In this document: one piece after another, positions 1-9,415 of the stretch | Layout of the letters: each line of letters opens with the position of its first letter | How positions within the stretch are numbered: the first letter of the stretch is position 1 | From: Hyaloraphidium curvatum | Lineage: Eukaryota > Monoblepharomycota > Hyaloraphidiomycetes > Hyaloraphidiales > Hyaloraphidiaceae | Direction of reading: 5' to 3' | Assembly: GCA_025558095.1 (NCBI GenBank) | Contig: JAIVFI010000020.1 | Coordinates: 434,001 to 498,000, forward strand | DNA length: 64,000 nucleotides | Notes under the pieces: generated by a model | Databases searched by the model: none | What the model saw: only the letters and a program-made list of their open reading frames with translations | Told to the model about the DNA's origin: nothing | Program-made: the position numbers and the translations under genes

Positions 1-188
1 TTCGGGTTGCGCCTCGTTGAACCATCGCGTGGACGTTTGGGAAGCAAGCTGCGGAGAGGGACGCGTTGCCGGTTCCCTGCCACCACGGGGACCGGAGCGC
101 TCTCTTGGCGGAAGCTGACACTTCAACGGCATTTAGAATTATAGGGTCTCATGGCAGTTTACAGGTGGAGGTGCGGGGTATGGGGGTG

Positions 189-2469
189 TCATCGTGCTCG
201 CTCAAGGAAGCGCTGGAGCTGCGTGTAGTCGTCGTTCGTGGCAATGGAGAGCTGGAGGAGACGATGTCAGAAGCTACTCGAAGTCGTCGCCGAGGCACCT
301 ACGGATCCAATGTCGAGGATGTGGACGCGCCCGTCCGAGGAACCGATGGCGCTCCGCCGTCCGTCCGGCGTCCAGGCGAGCTTGTTGAGGGCGACACCGC
401 CACCGTCGATGTAGGTGCTGACGATGGGAATCTGCGGGAACGGTGCTTCAGGCAGGCACGGGGATCATTGGGGTGGAAAACCCACCTCGGCATCCTGGTT
501 CAGGTTGTAGATGTCGAAACGGCCACTGCCGTCCACAGAGGCAAACACTGCGGGGTGCGAGGGCGACCACTTGACGTCGTACACGTGGTCGTCCGACTCG
601 GCGAAGGTGAGGATCGGGGCAAAGGTCTCGGGTGCCGTAGTGGCCTTGTTGAGTGTCTAGGCCACGGCACGAACGCCCGGATCAGCGCCAGTCCACAGCC
701 GACCGTTCCAATCCCCACCTTTGCCCTCCAGAGGCTGATGGTCCAGTCCACCGACGACGTGAGGAAGTAGTTGGACAGGTTCGCGGGCCCGAACAGCGGG
801 TGGAAGCTGATGCCCGTCACCGCAGCCGCGTGGCCTCGGTAGGCGTCGTTGATCCCCGCCTTGCTCCCGGCCTGGTCGTAGCGGTTCACCTGGTACACCG
901 CGCCCTCCTCCGTTCCCACCCAGAACGTCGCGGTCTCGTTGTCGGGCAGCGCGAGGCAGGTCACTGCCACCTCGTCCGTCTTTGGGTGCGCGGGGCGGGA
1001 GAGCTCCAGCGTCTCCTGTGGCTGCGCAAGCATGTCCAGCTGCCACGAGGCCACGAGGCCGTCTGTGCTGGCCGAGAGGAGGGAGTGGGCGTTGTGGGTG
1101 CCGGTCACAGCTAGGGAGTAAACCGGGTGCGTGTGGCCCGAGCCCGTCAGAGGGGTCTTGAGCACCGGGTCCGCCTTTGCGCGCGTGTCCCAAAGAACGA
1201 TCTGGCCCGAGTAAGTGCCGCCGATGACCATGTTGGGGTGGAACGGCGAGAACATGGCCGTCATGACGTCGGACTGGTGAATAAGGACTGGTTGAGCAAT
1301 GGCGGAGGGCGCTGAAAGCGTCGAAAACCCACCTGAGCCCGGAAAACAAACTCTGGTCGTGCTTGGAGGTGCACGTTCCAGACCAAAGCGAGCCCGTCCG
1401 CCTCGCCGGCAGCCAGCGAGCTCCGGTTGTACGAGGCGACCACCAGCTCCGGGTAGGCGGCCGAGAAGGAGCAGTCCGTGACGGAACGATGCCGCGTCAG
1501 CCGCTCGTCAGAAAACTGGAGGACGGCCTTGACGGATTTGCCCGCGTCCGCGTCGCTGGGTAACGGCGGTGAGGGAACGCTGGGAAGGTCGATTTAGGGG
1601 AGCCACGCACCGGTCCGACCCGACCCCGACGGTGTAGTCTTTCATGTAGTCGTACGGTTCCGACAGCATCCGCTCCACGACCTTGGAGGAGCGGTCGATA
1701 AAGTCGAGGAAAGGTTCCGAGGCCATGATTTGCTGCTTCTCCTCGTCGGCGAGTTCTGGGGGACCCGGTAGGTCTAGCGTCGCCACCAAGCGTGTAGGGA
1801 CCGACAGCAACGCACCCCGTGGCGGCGGTGGCGCCTGCGCCCCGTCCGCCAATTCATTCGCCGGTTCCATCTCCTGGATGCTCATCGAGGCCACGCCTGA
1901 CACGAGCGTGTCCGACGCCGACTCTGCCGCCTTGGTCGGCGGCACATCCTCCGTCTCGACCTCGACGGTCTGCACCTCCTTTGAGTAGGTGACGCGTTCC
2001 CGCGGGGCGAGGTCTACCGCGGCGACGACGGCCACGGAAAGCGTGGGTGCGGGGCGGGGTGCCGGGCTGGGGACGCGTCGTCAGGTGCGTGAACACGGGG
2101 CGCGGTGGTGAGATCGGCACCTCTCCGGGGCTGCCGACGACGGTGGACGTGCAGCGTCGTCAGGAACGTCCGGCGGCGAGGACAGCGCGGGGCTGGGGGT
2201 TGCCAGCCTGTCGCCGACCAGCTGCGCGACCAGCGCTTCGACATCGTCCGCGCGGGCGGCGGCCGGGGCGGGTGCAGCAGCCGGGGCCGCAGCCGGGGCC
2301 TGGCCGATCCATGCGAGGGAGAGCGGGCGGTTAGAGCGGAGGGCGGATTCGGGCCGCGCGGCCCACCTCAGCGTCGGGTGCCGGCGCCGCCCGCCGCTCC
2401 TCGCGCGCCTTGCGCAGCTCCGCGAGCTTGGCGCGCTTCGCCTCGAGCTCGGCCTTGCGCTTGTCCATC
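189..2469 (-). CDS. DYNC1I: Cytoplasmic dynein-1 intermediate chain (spliced)
   Basis: Scaffold subunit of the cytoplasmic dynein-1 motor; it holds the light chains, binds dynactin and attaches to the heavy chain through a WD40 propeller. The first exon, starting at 2469, encodes a highly charged helix ([20 protein letters not shown]), as expected for the p150-binding N-terminus. A proline/alanine-rich linker follows, then [11 protein letters not shown], which resembles the conserved stretch before the light-chain sites, and [16 protein letters not shown]. The WD40 repeats lie at about 190-1450 ([32 protein letters not shown]). The reading frame would stop at 267, but a GT-AG intron there gives a better C-terminus ([20 protein letters not shown]) ending at 189. 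There are at least six exons. It is divergent from TAF8, with 58 bp between start codons. The family assignment is firm; the exon ends are inferred. Confidence 0.88.
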
Positions 2470-2527
2470 GCAACTGCGGCGGCCAATGTGACGGGCTTCT
2501 GAGAGGTGTCCCCGGATATCGATCAAT

Positions 2528-4054
2528 ATGATGCAGGGGCAGGGGGTCGCCCGCCCCGCTCCGGGCGGCGCGCCCGACGGGCAGCGGCTCGCCGACGCGG
2601 CGGTCGCGGCGCTGCTCGTCGCGGCGGGGCTGCCGGCCGCGGACCGCGCGGCGCTGCGCGCGCTCGAGGCGCTGTTCGAGGCGTACCTGCTCGACCTGCT
2701 CGCGGCGGTCCACGGCCACGCGGAGCACGCGCACCGCACGAAGCCCAACGTGCTCGACGTCGGCCTCGCGCTGCAGGAGCGCGGCATCGCCGTCGCCGAC
2801 CTGCGGGCGCACGCCGCCGCCTGGCGCCCAAAGGGCCCCCGCCAGCCCATGGCCCCGCGCGGCAGGCCGCCCGTGCGCGACTTCATCCCGCGCCCGAACC
2901 CCGTCGTCGCAGACCAGATCCCGCCGCGCCCAAAGTACCTGCTGCCGTACTCGCCGCCGCTGCCGTACCGCTACACCTTCGATCGCACGCCCGCGCCGCC
3001 GCCCGAGCCGCCCAGCGAGGCTGACCTGCGCGCCGCGGAGCTGGCCCGCATGCGCGACGTGCGCTCGCATCTGCTCGCCATGATGGCCTCGCAGCGCGAG
3101 ATGTTCCCCGAGCTCATCGGCTTTGCCAACTACGAGCTGGCCGCGGACGTTCGCGCCCTCATCGCAAAGGGAACCCTCAAGACCCCGGACATGCCAGACT
3201 GGGCGGCAGAGGCCGCCGCGGCAGCCGAAGCAGCAGCAGCCGCGCGCGAGGCGGACGCCGTGAACGCGGCAAACGCCGCCATGTCGCAGTGGGAGGCCGC
3301 GGGGCTGCCCTCGGAGCAGCAGCTGAGCAGCCTGGACCGCTTTCCGTCCCCCGGTGACGCGTTTCGGCCGCCTTCGACCCAACCGGGCGATTCGCCGTCA
3401 CAACCGTCGCAGCCGCCATCTGCCCAGCCGCCGCCGTCGGAGCCTTTCCCCGCCGCTTCGCCGGAGCTCGTTTTCCCGGAACAGGTCCCGCAGCCTTCTC
3501 TTGCGGAGTCCCGCCCGGAACATTCGCAATCTTTGGAACCGATGGCTATGGAGTTTCCCGATACCCTTGGCCGCGATACCCAGCTCCCGCAAGGGGAGCC
3601 CGACACCGCATCGGCGCCAGGCGTTGAAGCGCCTCGCGACCTGCCCGCACCTGCGGAACCTGCCGCGCCTGCGGTGATCTCGGACGAGCCAATGCCGCAG
3701 GCCGAACCCGAGCCGATCGGACGCGCGGAGCCTGTTGTGGACGAGCGGCCTCATGTCGAGCCCTTGACAGGAGAGCCAGCTGCGGGAGTAGGGTCGCCGG
3801 GAACCCTGGGTCCCGTGGAGGAAACGAGCGTTGTCGCACCCGTCGTGGAAGTGCAACAACCGCCTACGGCACCCGTTTTGGAGGAACCGCAGCCACCTGT
3901 GGTTTCTGCCCAGGAGGGAGCTGGGTTGGCCGAGACCGGTGGGGCGGACCAGGCATCCGCCGCGGCACCGCAGCCAGTCGCCGAAGCGGCGGCTGTACCG
4001 CCACCCGCAGATGTGCACTCGGACGACGAAGAGGACTTTATGGTGGTGGACTGA
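2528..4054 (+). CDS. TAF8: TFIID subunit TAF8
   Basis: Histone-fold subunit of the general transcription factor TFIID, which pairs with TAF10. It is one uninterrupted frame of 508 residues. Residues about 14-85 form the bromodomain-associated histone fold (LEALFEAYLLDLLAAVHGHA, then TKPNVLDVGLALQERGI). Residues about 110-165 match the TAF8 C-terminal motif, with RPKYLLPYSPPLPYRYTFDR preceding a Thr-Pro. The last 280 residues are low-complexity Pro/Glu/Ala and end in an acidic tail. ATGATG at 2528-2533 gives two possible starts. It shares a 58-bp promoter gap with the dynein intermediate chain and converges on uS19. The extreme codon GC of the first 700 bases relaxes in the disordered tail. 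Confidence 0.85.
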   Translation: MMQGQGVARPAPGGAPDGQRLADAAVAALLVAAGLPAADRAALRALEALFEAYLLDLLAAVHGHAEHAHRTKPNVLDVGLALQERGIAVADLRAHAAAWRPKGPRQPMAPRGRPPVRDFIPRPNPVVADQIPPRPKYLLPYSPPLPYRYTFDRTPAPPPEPPSEADLRAAELARMRDVRSHLLAMMASQREMFPELIGFANYELAADVRALIAKGTLKTPDMPDWAAEAAAAAEAAAAAREADAVNAANAAMSQWEAAGLPSEQQLSSLDRFPSPGDAFRPPSTQPGDSPSQPSQPPSAQPPPSEPFPAASPELVFPEQVPQPSLAESRPEHSQSLEPMAMEFPDTLGRDTQLPQGEPDTASAPGVEAPRDLPAPAEPAAPAVISDEPMPQAEPEPIGRAEPVVDERPHVEPLTGEPAAGVGSPGTLGPVEETSVVAPVVEVQQPPTAPVLEEPQPPVVSAQEGAGLAETGGADQASAAAPQPVAEAAAVPPPADVHSDDEEDFMVVD

Positions 4055-4135
4055 GGGTGTCACGCTCGGCGGATGGGTGTATAGCGAGGTGTATTTACTC
4101 TCGTGCAACACGAGTCGAGCCCAGCAGTTCCACAA

Positions 4136-4744
4136 TCACTCTGCGTGCGGAGAAGGAGATCAGGGTCGTGCAAGAGCGCAAGAGCAGCAAACACGTACTC
4201 AGAGGGATGAAGCGAGAGCTGTGCGTGGCACCGATACCCGGCCGCCCGTGCTTGACGGGCTTGTACGAGATCGAGAACTCGGCGAGGTAGTGGCCAATCA
4301 TCTCCGGCTTGATTTCAACCTGGTTGAAAGTCTTGCCGTTGTAGACGCCGACCACGCTGCCGATCATCTCGGGCACCACGATCATGTTGCGCAGGTGCGT
4401 CTTGACGACGGCCGGCTTCTCGTTCGGCTGAGCCTCCTTCTTCGACTTCCGCAGCTTCTTGATCAGGCCCATCGGCTTCCTCTTCAGCCCACGCTGGAAC
4501 TTCCGGCGCGCCCGCGAGTGCATGAGGTCGATGAGCTGCGCGTCGGGGCACGGGTGAGCGGGGCCAGCCGGGGTGGTGCGTCCGGACCGCGTACCTGCTC
4601 CGAGCTCAGGTCCAGCAGCTGGTCCAGGTCAACCCCGCGGTAGGAGTACTTCCTGAAGGTCCGCTTCTTCTGTCCCCCGGCGGCGGCCTCCTCCTCGTGC
4701 AGGTTCTCGGCGTCGGCCTGGTGCGGACCCGTCAGCACCGGCAC
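4136..4744 (-). CDS. RPS15: Small-subunit ribosomal protein uS19 (RPS15)
   Basis: Cytosolic 40S protein at the subunit head. The first clear exon encodes [19 protein letters not shown]. The second encodes the core, including [39 protein letters not shown] and [13 protein letters not shown]. The last codons are split by an intron: CTG-A joins AG-TGA after a CACGCAG acceptor, restoring the universal ending FIPLK and a stop at 4136-4138. The start codon is not settled. No ATG sits in frame directly before the N-terminal exon, so a short upstream exon between about 4740 and 4820 is likely, and the right-hand coordinate is approximate. The neighbouring NSUN gene is divergent. Confidence 0.9.
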
Positions 4745-5086
4745 ACCACATCACGCGCCCGCGGCCGGCGAGCCCGCGGCAGAGAGGCGGCAGTTGATCT
4801 CCAGAAGCGGCATAAATGGCCCACGGGGTCCCAGGCGGGGGCAGGGCGTCGGGGCACGGCTGGCGCGCTTCTGCCGACACGACGGGAGCGGCCCGTCCCC
4901 GCCCAGACCACCACGCCAGCGTCCGCCGATGCCGCAGCCAGTGCTCCCTCGCCGCCTCCTCCGCCTCGCGTCCGCCGGCAGCAGCAGCAGGCACCAACCA
5001 TCGTGAATGAAGCGTGTTCCGCGCGCCTGCGATCGGACTGCACACACAAACTTCGCACCCTAAATTCCAAAAGTCCCTTACATACC
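4745..5086. other. Divergent intergenic region with unresolved 5' end of uS19
   Basis: This stretch lies between the uS19 N-terminal exon and the start of the NSUN-type gene. It should hold the uS19 5' exon or UTR and a two-way promoter. A minus-strand ATG is present at about 4814 and several reading frames stay open, but none resembles a known protein. I see no TATA-like box I would defend and no RNA gene. Confidence 0.4.
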
Positions 5087-6205
5087 ATGGACCACCTCCC
5101 GCCCGCACTGGTCCATTTCCTCGCCGAACACGGCCTAGAAGACAGCTATGCTCTGGCGGGGCAGGTGCCGCGGTACCTCCGCCTCCGGACACGGCCCCAG
5201 CGGCCCGGACACGGCACGGACGCCCCACCGAGGAGCCTGCAGGAGGCGCGCGAGCGGCTCGAGGCGGAGCTCGGCGTCGCGCTCGCCGAGGTCCCCTGGT
5301 TGAGGGGCTTCTATTCCCTCGACGCCTCGGTGCGCATCTCGACCATGCCGATGTACAAGCGCGGCTGGGCCGTCGGCATGGACGCCGCCAGCGGCCTGTG
5401 CGTGCGGGCCCTCGACATTGCGGCCGACGACCGCGTGCTGGACCTGTGCTGCGCCCCGGGGATCAAGCTGTGCGCCATTGCGGACGAGCTGGAGGTCCGT
5501 GCAGGTGTCGGGAGCGTGACGGGCGTGGACGTTTCCGAGAAGCGGCTGGTCGTGTGCCGGTCACAGGTGCGGAAGATGGGCGTCACCCGCTGCCGGCTCT
5601 TTTGCGCGGATGGGACCGCGTTCGGCGTACCTCCGCCTTTCTTGGATTGGACACTGTGCCCAGATGGGGCTCGCAGCTCGGGGACGCCTGCTGCCGCCAA
5701 GCGGAAGCCGTTCTACGCCTCAAGACTACTGGCATCGCCGCTGTGCGATGCGGGAAGCCCTCGCTTGTACAACAAAGTCCTCGTCGATGCCGACTGCACG
5801 ACCGAGGGCTCACTCAACCACGTGCGAAAGATGGCGCAGTGGACCAAGGAGCACGGGGGCGACGGGGAGCTTCTCGCCGGCCGCCCCTTTGCGGCCGAGG
5901 ATCTGCCCGAGCTCCAGTTTGCCTTGCTCGAGAACAGTTTCCGCATGTGCGAACCCGGCGGCGTCATCGTCTACAGCACGTGCTCCCTGACGCGCCAGCA
6001 AAACGAGGAAGTTGTGGCCCGCTTCCTGGAGGCGCATGGCAACGAAGCGGAACTGGACGAGCTCCCGTTTGACAGAACCACCCCAAAGTCCTGGCGATCG
6101 TTTGCCGCACAGTACCCCGCCGCGATGAATATGGACCGGACATGGCGCTTCGATCCGAGCACGCAAACAAGCGGACTGTTCATCGCTCGGTTCCGGCGAA
6201 GGTAA
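5087..6205 (+). CDS. NSUN-family RNA (cytosine-C5) methyltransferase
   Basis: S-adenosylmethionine-dependent methyltransferase of the NOL1/NOP2/Sun family, which makes 5-methylcytosine in tRNA or rRNA. It is a single 372-residue frame starting at ATG 5087. The family motifs are in order: SAM-binding DLCCAPGIKLCAIADEL (about 118-134), the acidic GVDVSEKRL, CADGTAF, motif IV VLVDADCTTEGS, and motif VI YSTCSLTRQQNEEV with the catalytic cysteine. Motif IV departs from the usual PCSG form and resembles a subgroup found in plants and protists. About 40 residues between CADGTAF and motif IV are not conserved and could be an insert. It converges on RAD18, with 28 bp between stop codons. The substrate cannot be told from sequence. 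Confidence 0.85.
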   Translation: MDHLPPALVHFLAEHGLEDSYALAGQVPRYLRLRTRPQRPGHGTDAPPRSLQEARERLEAELGVALAEVPWLRGFYSLDASVRISTMPMYKRGWAVGMDAASGLCVRALDIAADDRVLDLCCAPGIKLCAIADELEVRAGVGSVTGVDVSEKRLVVCRSQVRKMGVTRCRLFCADGTAFGVPPPFLDWTLCPDGARSSGTPAAAKRKPFYASRLLASPLCDAGSPRLYNKVLVDADCTTEGSLNHVRKMAQWTKEHGGDGELLAGRPFAAEDLPELQFALLENSFRMCEPGGVIVYSTCSLTRQQNEEVVARFLEAHGNEAELDELPFDRTTPKSWRSFAAQYPAAMNMDRTWRFDPSTQTSGLFIARFRRR

Positions 6206-6233
6206 GGTCGGATAACGTCGGGCGAATGAAATC

Positions 6234-7684
6234 TCACGTGGATTTTTGCCTCTTTGCCGGCGGTCCGTCGTCCGGAGCCTCGGGCGCTACAGTCCTCTGG
6301 GCAAAGAACCCCACGCGATCGGACCGGTTTTCCTCCTCGCTGCTCCTCCCCGCGTCCCCGCTTTCCGTCGCGGGGGACTCCGGGTCCAGATCGATCACAT
6401 CGTCCGTCCCGACTTCCGCGGGCCGCGATGGCCCCCCTTTGCTCCGCCTGGCTGTCTCCGTCAGCTGGGCAAACAGCTGGCTGTTGGCCCGCAGGTAGGC
6501 CTTTCCGTCAAACTTCGCAGGGTCGATCTTGTCCTTGCCCAGCTGTGTGACGCTCGAAGGCCGGCTGTTTTCGATCTGCCTCTCCCATCGGACCACCTCG
6601 TCAACGATCCGCCTCGTCGGCTTCGGGACCTCCGAGTCCAGGTTAGCGTTGTACCGAAGGATAAACTCCGAAAGCCGGCGTATCAAGGTCCCCCGCGTTC
6701 CCACTTCGGCCAAACCGTGCTTCTTGCAGTGTTCCCGCAGCTTCTTGTCATTCACTAGAGGACAGACGGTGTCACGAAACGAAACCCGCCCACGGCCTTT
6801 CAGGCCACCCACGGATGTCAAACACCAAGGGCGGTATGCGGGTCCGTTCGTCCCCGGATGCCCCTTGCGCGAACCCCGGTTTCGCAGACACGACCTTCTT
6901 CGGAGCCCCTTTGTTGTCTCGGGCGCTGAGGGGTTGAATGCTCGGCATGCTTCCCGCTCGCGGAAACAGAGGGCCGCACCTCGACTGCGGGGCAAAGAAG
7001 GCCGTAACGTCGGATCCGCTTCCCTTTCGTGCCAGGAAAGGGTCCGGCGTGCAGTTCTTGTCGAGGTGCTTGTTCATGTACTGCATCCGGACGTCGTTGT
7101 TGCAGATCGGACACTTCACGACCTCCTGAGCTGGCGGGTCGTCAATGACGACCACGCCATCGTCCACGACGCTGTCTTCCGCTGCTTGTGCGGCCTGTGG
7201 CGGGACCGAAGTGGCCGAGGGTGCTGCGGCGATGACCTGGCCTTCCGGGACCGGACCCGGTCGCGGCTGCGCCGCGGACCTCGCCAGCTCGAGCACAGCG
7301 TCTCTGGAAGTCCTCGTGAGCCCAAGCAAGGAGGATCGCGTGGAGCCTCCTATCCCACCGAGAACGAGTCCTCCATGCCGTGACCACGCGCTCCAAATCC
7401 CGGTTCACGCGGATCTTGGTCTCGTCGGCGGGATCGCGGCATATGGGGCAGATGCTGGACTCCTGCACAGCTTTGCGCACGCAGTAGGAGCAACCGGAAT
7501 GGAGGCAAGAGACCAGCGTAAGCGGTGGGTAGCTGCGAGCGCAGACGCTCGTCAGACGCAGCGAAGCACGAGCAGAGGTCTCTGCCCACTCCGAGTAGAG
7601 CTCCTTGCAGATTGGACATCGCATCGCATTGTCGAGCTCCCGGAGGCACTCGAGTTGGGCCGGGAAGTCCGAGGGGTCGTCCAT
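6234..7684 (-). CDS. RAD18: RAD18 E3 ubiquitin ligase
   Basis: Ubiquitin ligase that, with RAD6, monoubiquitinates PCNA at stalled replication forks to start translesion synthesis. The N-terminal RING is visible: RCPICKELY, then LVSCLHSGCSYCVRK and SICPICRDPAD. A C2HC ubiquitin-binding UBZ finger follows (KCPICNNDV with HLDKNC). Near the C-terminus is a SAP-type DNA-binding helix pair, KLREHCKKHGLAEVGTRGTL. An intron interrupts the RING after LYS; its frame happens to stay open, so it could be mistaken for coding sequence. Removing it gives LYSDYPPLTLVSC. Other introns separate the UBZ and SAP exons. It lies head-to-tail behind RPB7, 86 bp away. Confidence 0.9.
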
Positions 7685-7770
7685 TGAGGTGACCCTCCGG
7701 GGACGTGGGTCCCTTAGTGACGAACGCGGATGAGCGCTCCAGGTTCGACAAAGGGGTCTAAATTATACGT

Positions 7771-8552
7771 CTACATCTCGTACGGTATCCGTCCCAAGCC
7801 CTCCTCTTTGACGGTGCCGATCGCCGACTAAAGCACCGGCAGAGAGGCGTTGAGCGCGGCTCGCCACCAGAAGGACCAAAGACCTACGAATGACTGGGCC
7901 TCGGGTTTCAAGCCGACAATCCGCAGTCGAACGTGCTCGTCTTTCGCAATCTTCCATGACGCAGACTGGCCAGGTGCTCCCGCGTGAGGGGCGCATCACC
8001 GACCACCGCCTCACCTTACCTCTGGGTGGTCCTCCGGGTACACAAACTCCTGAGCGCCCATCGAGGTGTCGAAACGCATATCTGGCGACATCGACTTCGT
8101 GGCAAGGGCTCCGGGATGAGTCTGCGGCCTTTCCACGCCGCGACCGCGCCTTACGTAGGTCGAAACAAACACCTCCAGGGGTCCCACGTCTGCGAAAAAG
8201 CCCTGCAAAAGGCACAACGGATGCTCAGAACCCAAGCCCATCCCGCCGAAACGCTCCGATGCCGCACGACTTTAGAGACTTGCGTGATTTTCCCATCGAC
8301 CACCTGGTTCACAAACGGTCGGAAGACGACGGCCTGGTACCGAATGAGGTACTCTGCGCAGCCCGTCCCGACCTGAATAACGCCCGGTTGAACATCGTCA
8401 ACCTTGAGGACGGCGATGATGTAGCCGAAACGCCCATCGCAGGTGCCCTCCTTCTCCTGAGCAACACGCCTCTTCAGCTCCTCCCGAATCCCCGCCCCAA
8501 AGTACTGCGGTTGCAGCAGAATAGTATGCGTCAAGTCCTTCAGGAAGAACAT
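7771..8552 (-). CDS. RPB7: RNA polymerase II subunit RPB7
   Basis: The stalk subunit of RNA polymerase II, partner of RPB4; it binds emerging RNA. Exon 1 starts at 8552 with MFFLKDLTHTILLQPQYFG and continues through GRFGYIIAVLKVDDVQPGVI and YQAVVFRPFVNQVVDGKITQ. Splicing adds GFFADVGPLEVFVSTY, SMSPDMRFDTSMGAQEFVYP, an exon encoding HVRLRIVGLKPEAQSF, and a last exon encoding SAIGTVKEEGLGRIPYEM with stop TAG at 7771-7773. That gives five exons with introns of about 48-65 nt. The S1/OB half is recognisable from VRLRIVG and SAIGTV. The family match is clear over the whole length. Confidence 0.92.
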
Positions 8553-8962
8553 GACGCTCAAGAGTGTCCGGCGGCCCTCAGACTGATATGCGGGCCGCGT
8601 CGCAGAGGAGTCCCGTGCCGTCCACGCCCTCCAGGCCCCAGAAGGGGCGTAACCACTAATGTGCCCTCAGCGATGGCAGCTCTCCAATGGAATTCTGCAG
8701 CGCTTTTGGTGTGCCGAAACGCACAACGCGGTCAACTACTGGTCGCGGACGCGTCTGACGCCGCGCCCATCAACACCGCGCGAACTCCTCGCCCACATCG
8801 GGGAGGCCACCAGCGTTCCTCTTTTGCAACCCGGAGCACGTTATTGGAACCTCTGGAGGACTTTGAAAACGCTGAATACGCCGTATCCGTGGCTGCACGA
8901 GGCAGAACCGCGACAATCGAACAAGTGTCTAGGAGCACACGGAGATTGCTCGTTGACCTGCG
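8553..8962. other. Divergent intergenic region RPB7 / Rdx protein
   Basis: About 410 bp between the start codons of RPB7 (-) and the Rdx-like gene (+). Open frames cross it on both strands, but their translations are arginine- and threonine-rich with no family resemblance. I take it as promoter and 5' UTR sequence. No tRNA-like fold or repeat was noticed. Confidence 0.4.
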
Positions 8963-9386
8963 ATGAATGTGCGCTACCCACGGCTAGCCGTATTCTACTG
9001 TCCGAAGTGCAAGTGGGGGCTCAGAGCGTCGTACACGGCTCAGGAGGTGCGTTACCAAGGCGTTACGATCGCGGTTCGCACGGCATCTGAAGGGTCCTTC
9101 ACGGGGCTAGTTCCTGGAATCATTTGCCGATTTGCTTGGAGAGGTTGCGCTGGTGCCTGGCGCGAGCGGTCAATTCACGATAACGGTCCGAAGTTCCGAG
9201 GACGCGGAAGCGGTGGTTCTGTGGGACCGAAAAGCCGCCGGAGGATTTGAGAACCAACCTACGATTGCGCAGCTGAAGAAGCAGCTCCGTGACATAGTTG
9301 CGCCGACCGCGGCACTGCCTGAACACGTGGTTAGGGCAGCGGGGTCGGCGGCGGACGCAGCTGGCGCACCGCGCGCCGAGGGTTAG
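8963..9386 (+). CDS. SelW/SelT/Rdx-family thioredoxin-fold protein (CxxC form)
   Basis: Small redox protein of the Rdx family, whose animal members are selenoproteins W, T and H. Exon 1 (8963-9046) encodes RLAVFYCPKCKWGLRASYTA; the CPKC pair sits where selenoproteins have Cys-x-x-Sec. A 64-nt intron (9047-9110) is followed by exon 2 (9111-9386) with FLESFADLLGEVALVPGASG and the family motif ending in VVLWDRKAAGGFEN. The joined product is 119 residues. Because the motif is Cys-x-x-Cys with no in-frame UGA, no selenocysteine insertion is needed. The partner and substrate are unknown. INTS2 starts 29 bp after its stop, on the same strand. Confidence 0.8.
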
Positions 9387-9415
9387 ACAATCGGGGACGA
9401 ACCAAAGGGCCACTC

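Noticed and set aside
267-269. In-frame stop as the end of the dynein intermediate chain
   Set aside because: A GT-AG intron just before it gives a better C-terminus ending at 189, so the earlier stop is probably intronic.
66-770. Plus-strand frame across the dynein C-terminal exons
   Set aside because: Antisense shadow with no protein resemblance; the minus-strand WD40 reading explains the same bases.
2081-3382. Long minus-strand open frame opposite TAF8
   Set aside because: Arg/Gly-rich shadow of a very GC-rich coding strand, overlapping the 5' exon of the dynein gene; no domain.
8659-9090. Plus-strand frame before the Rdx gene
   Set aside because: No family match, and it runs in another frame through the clear exon of the Rdx protein.
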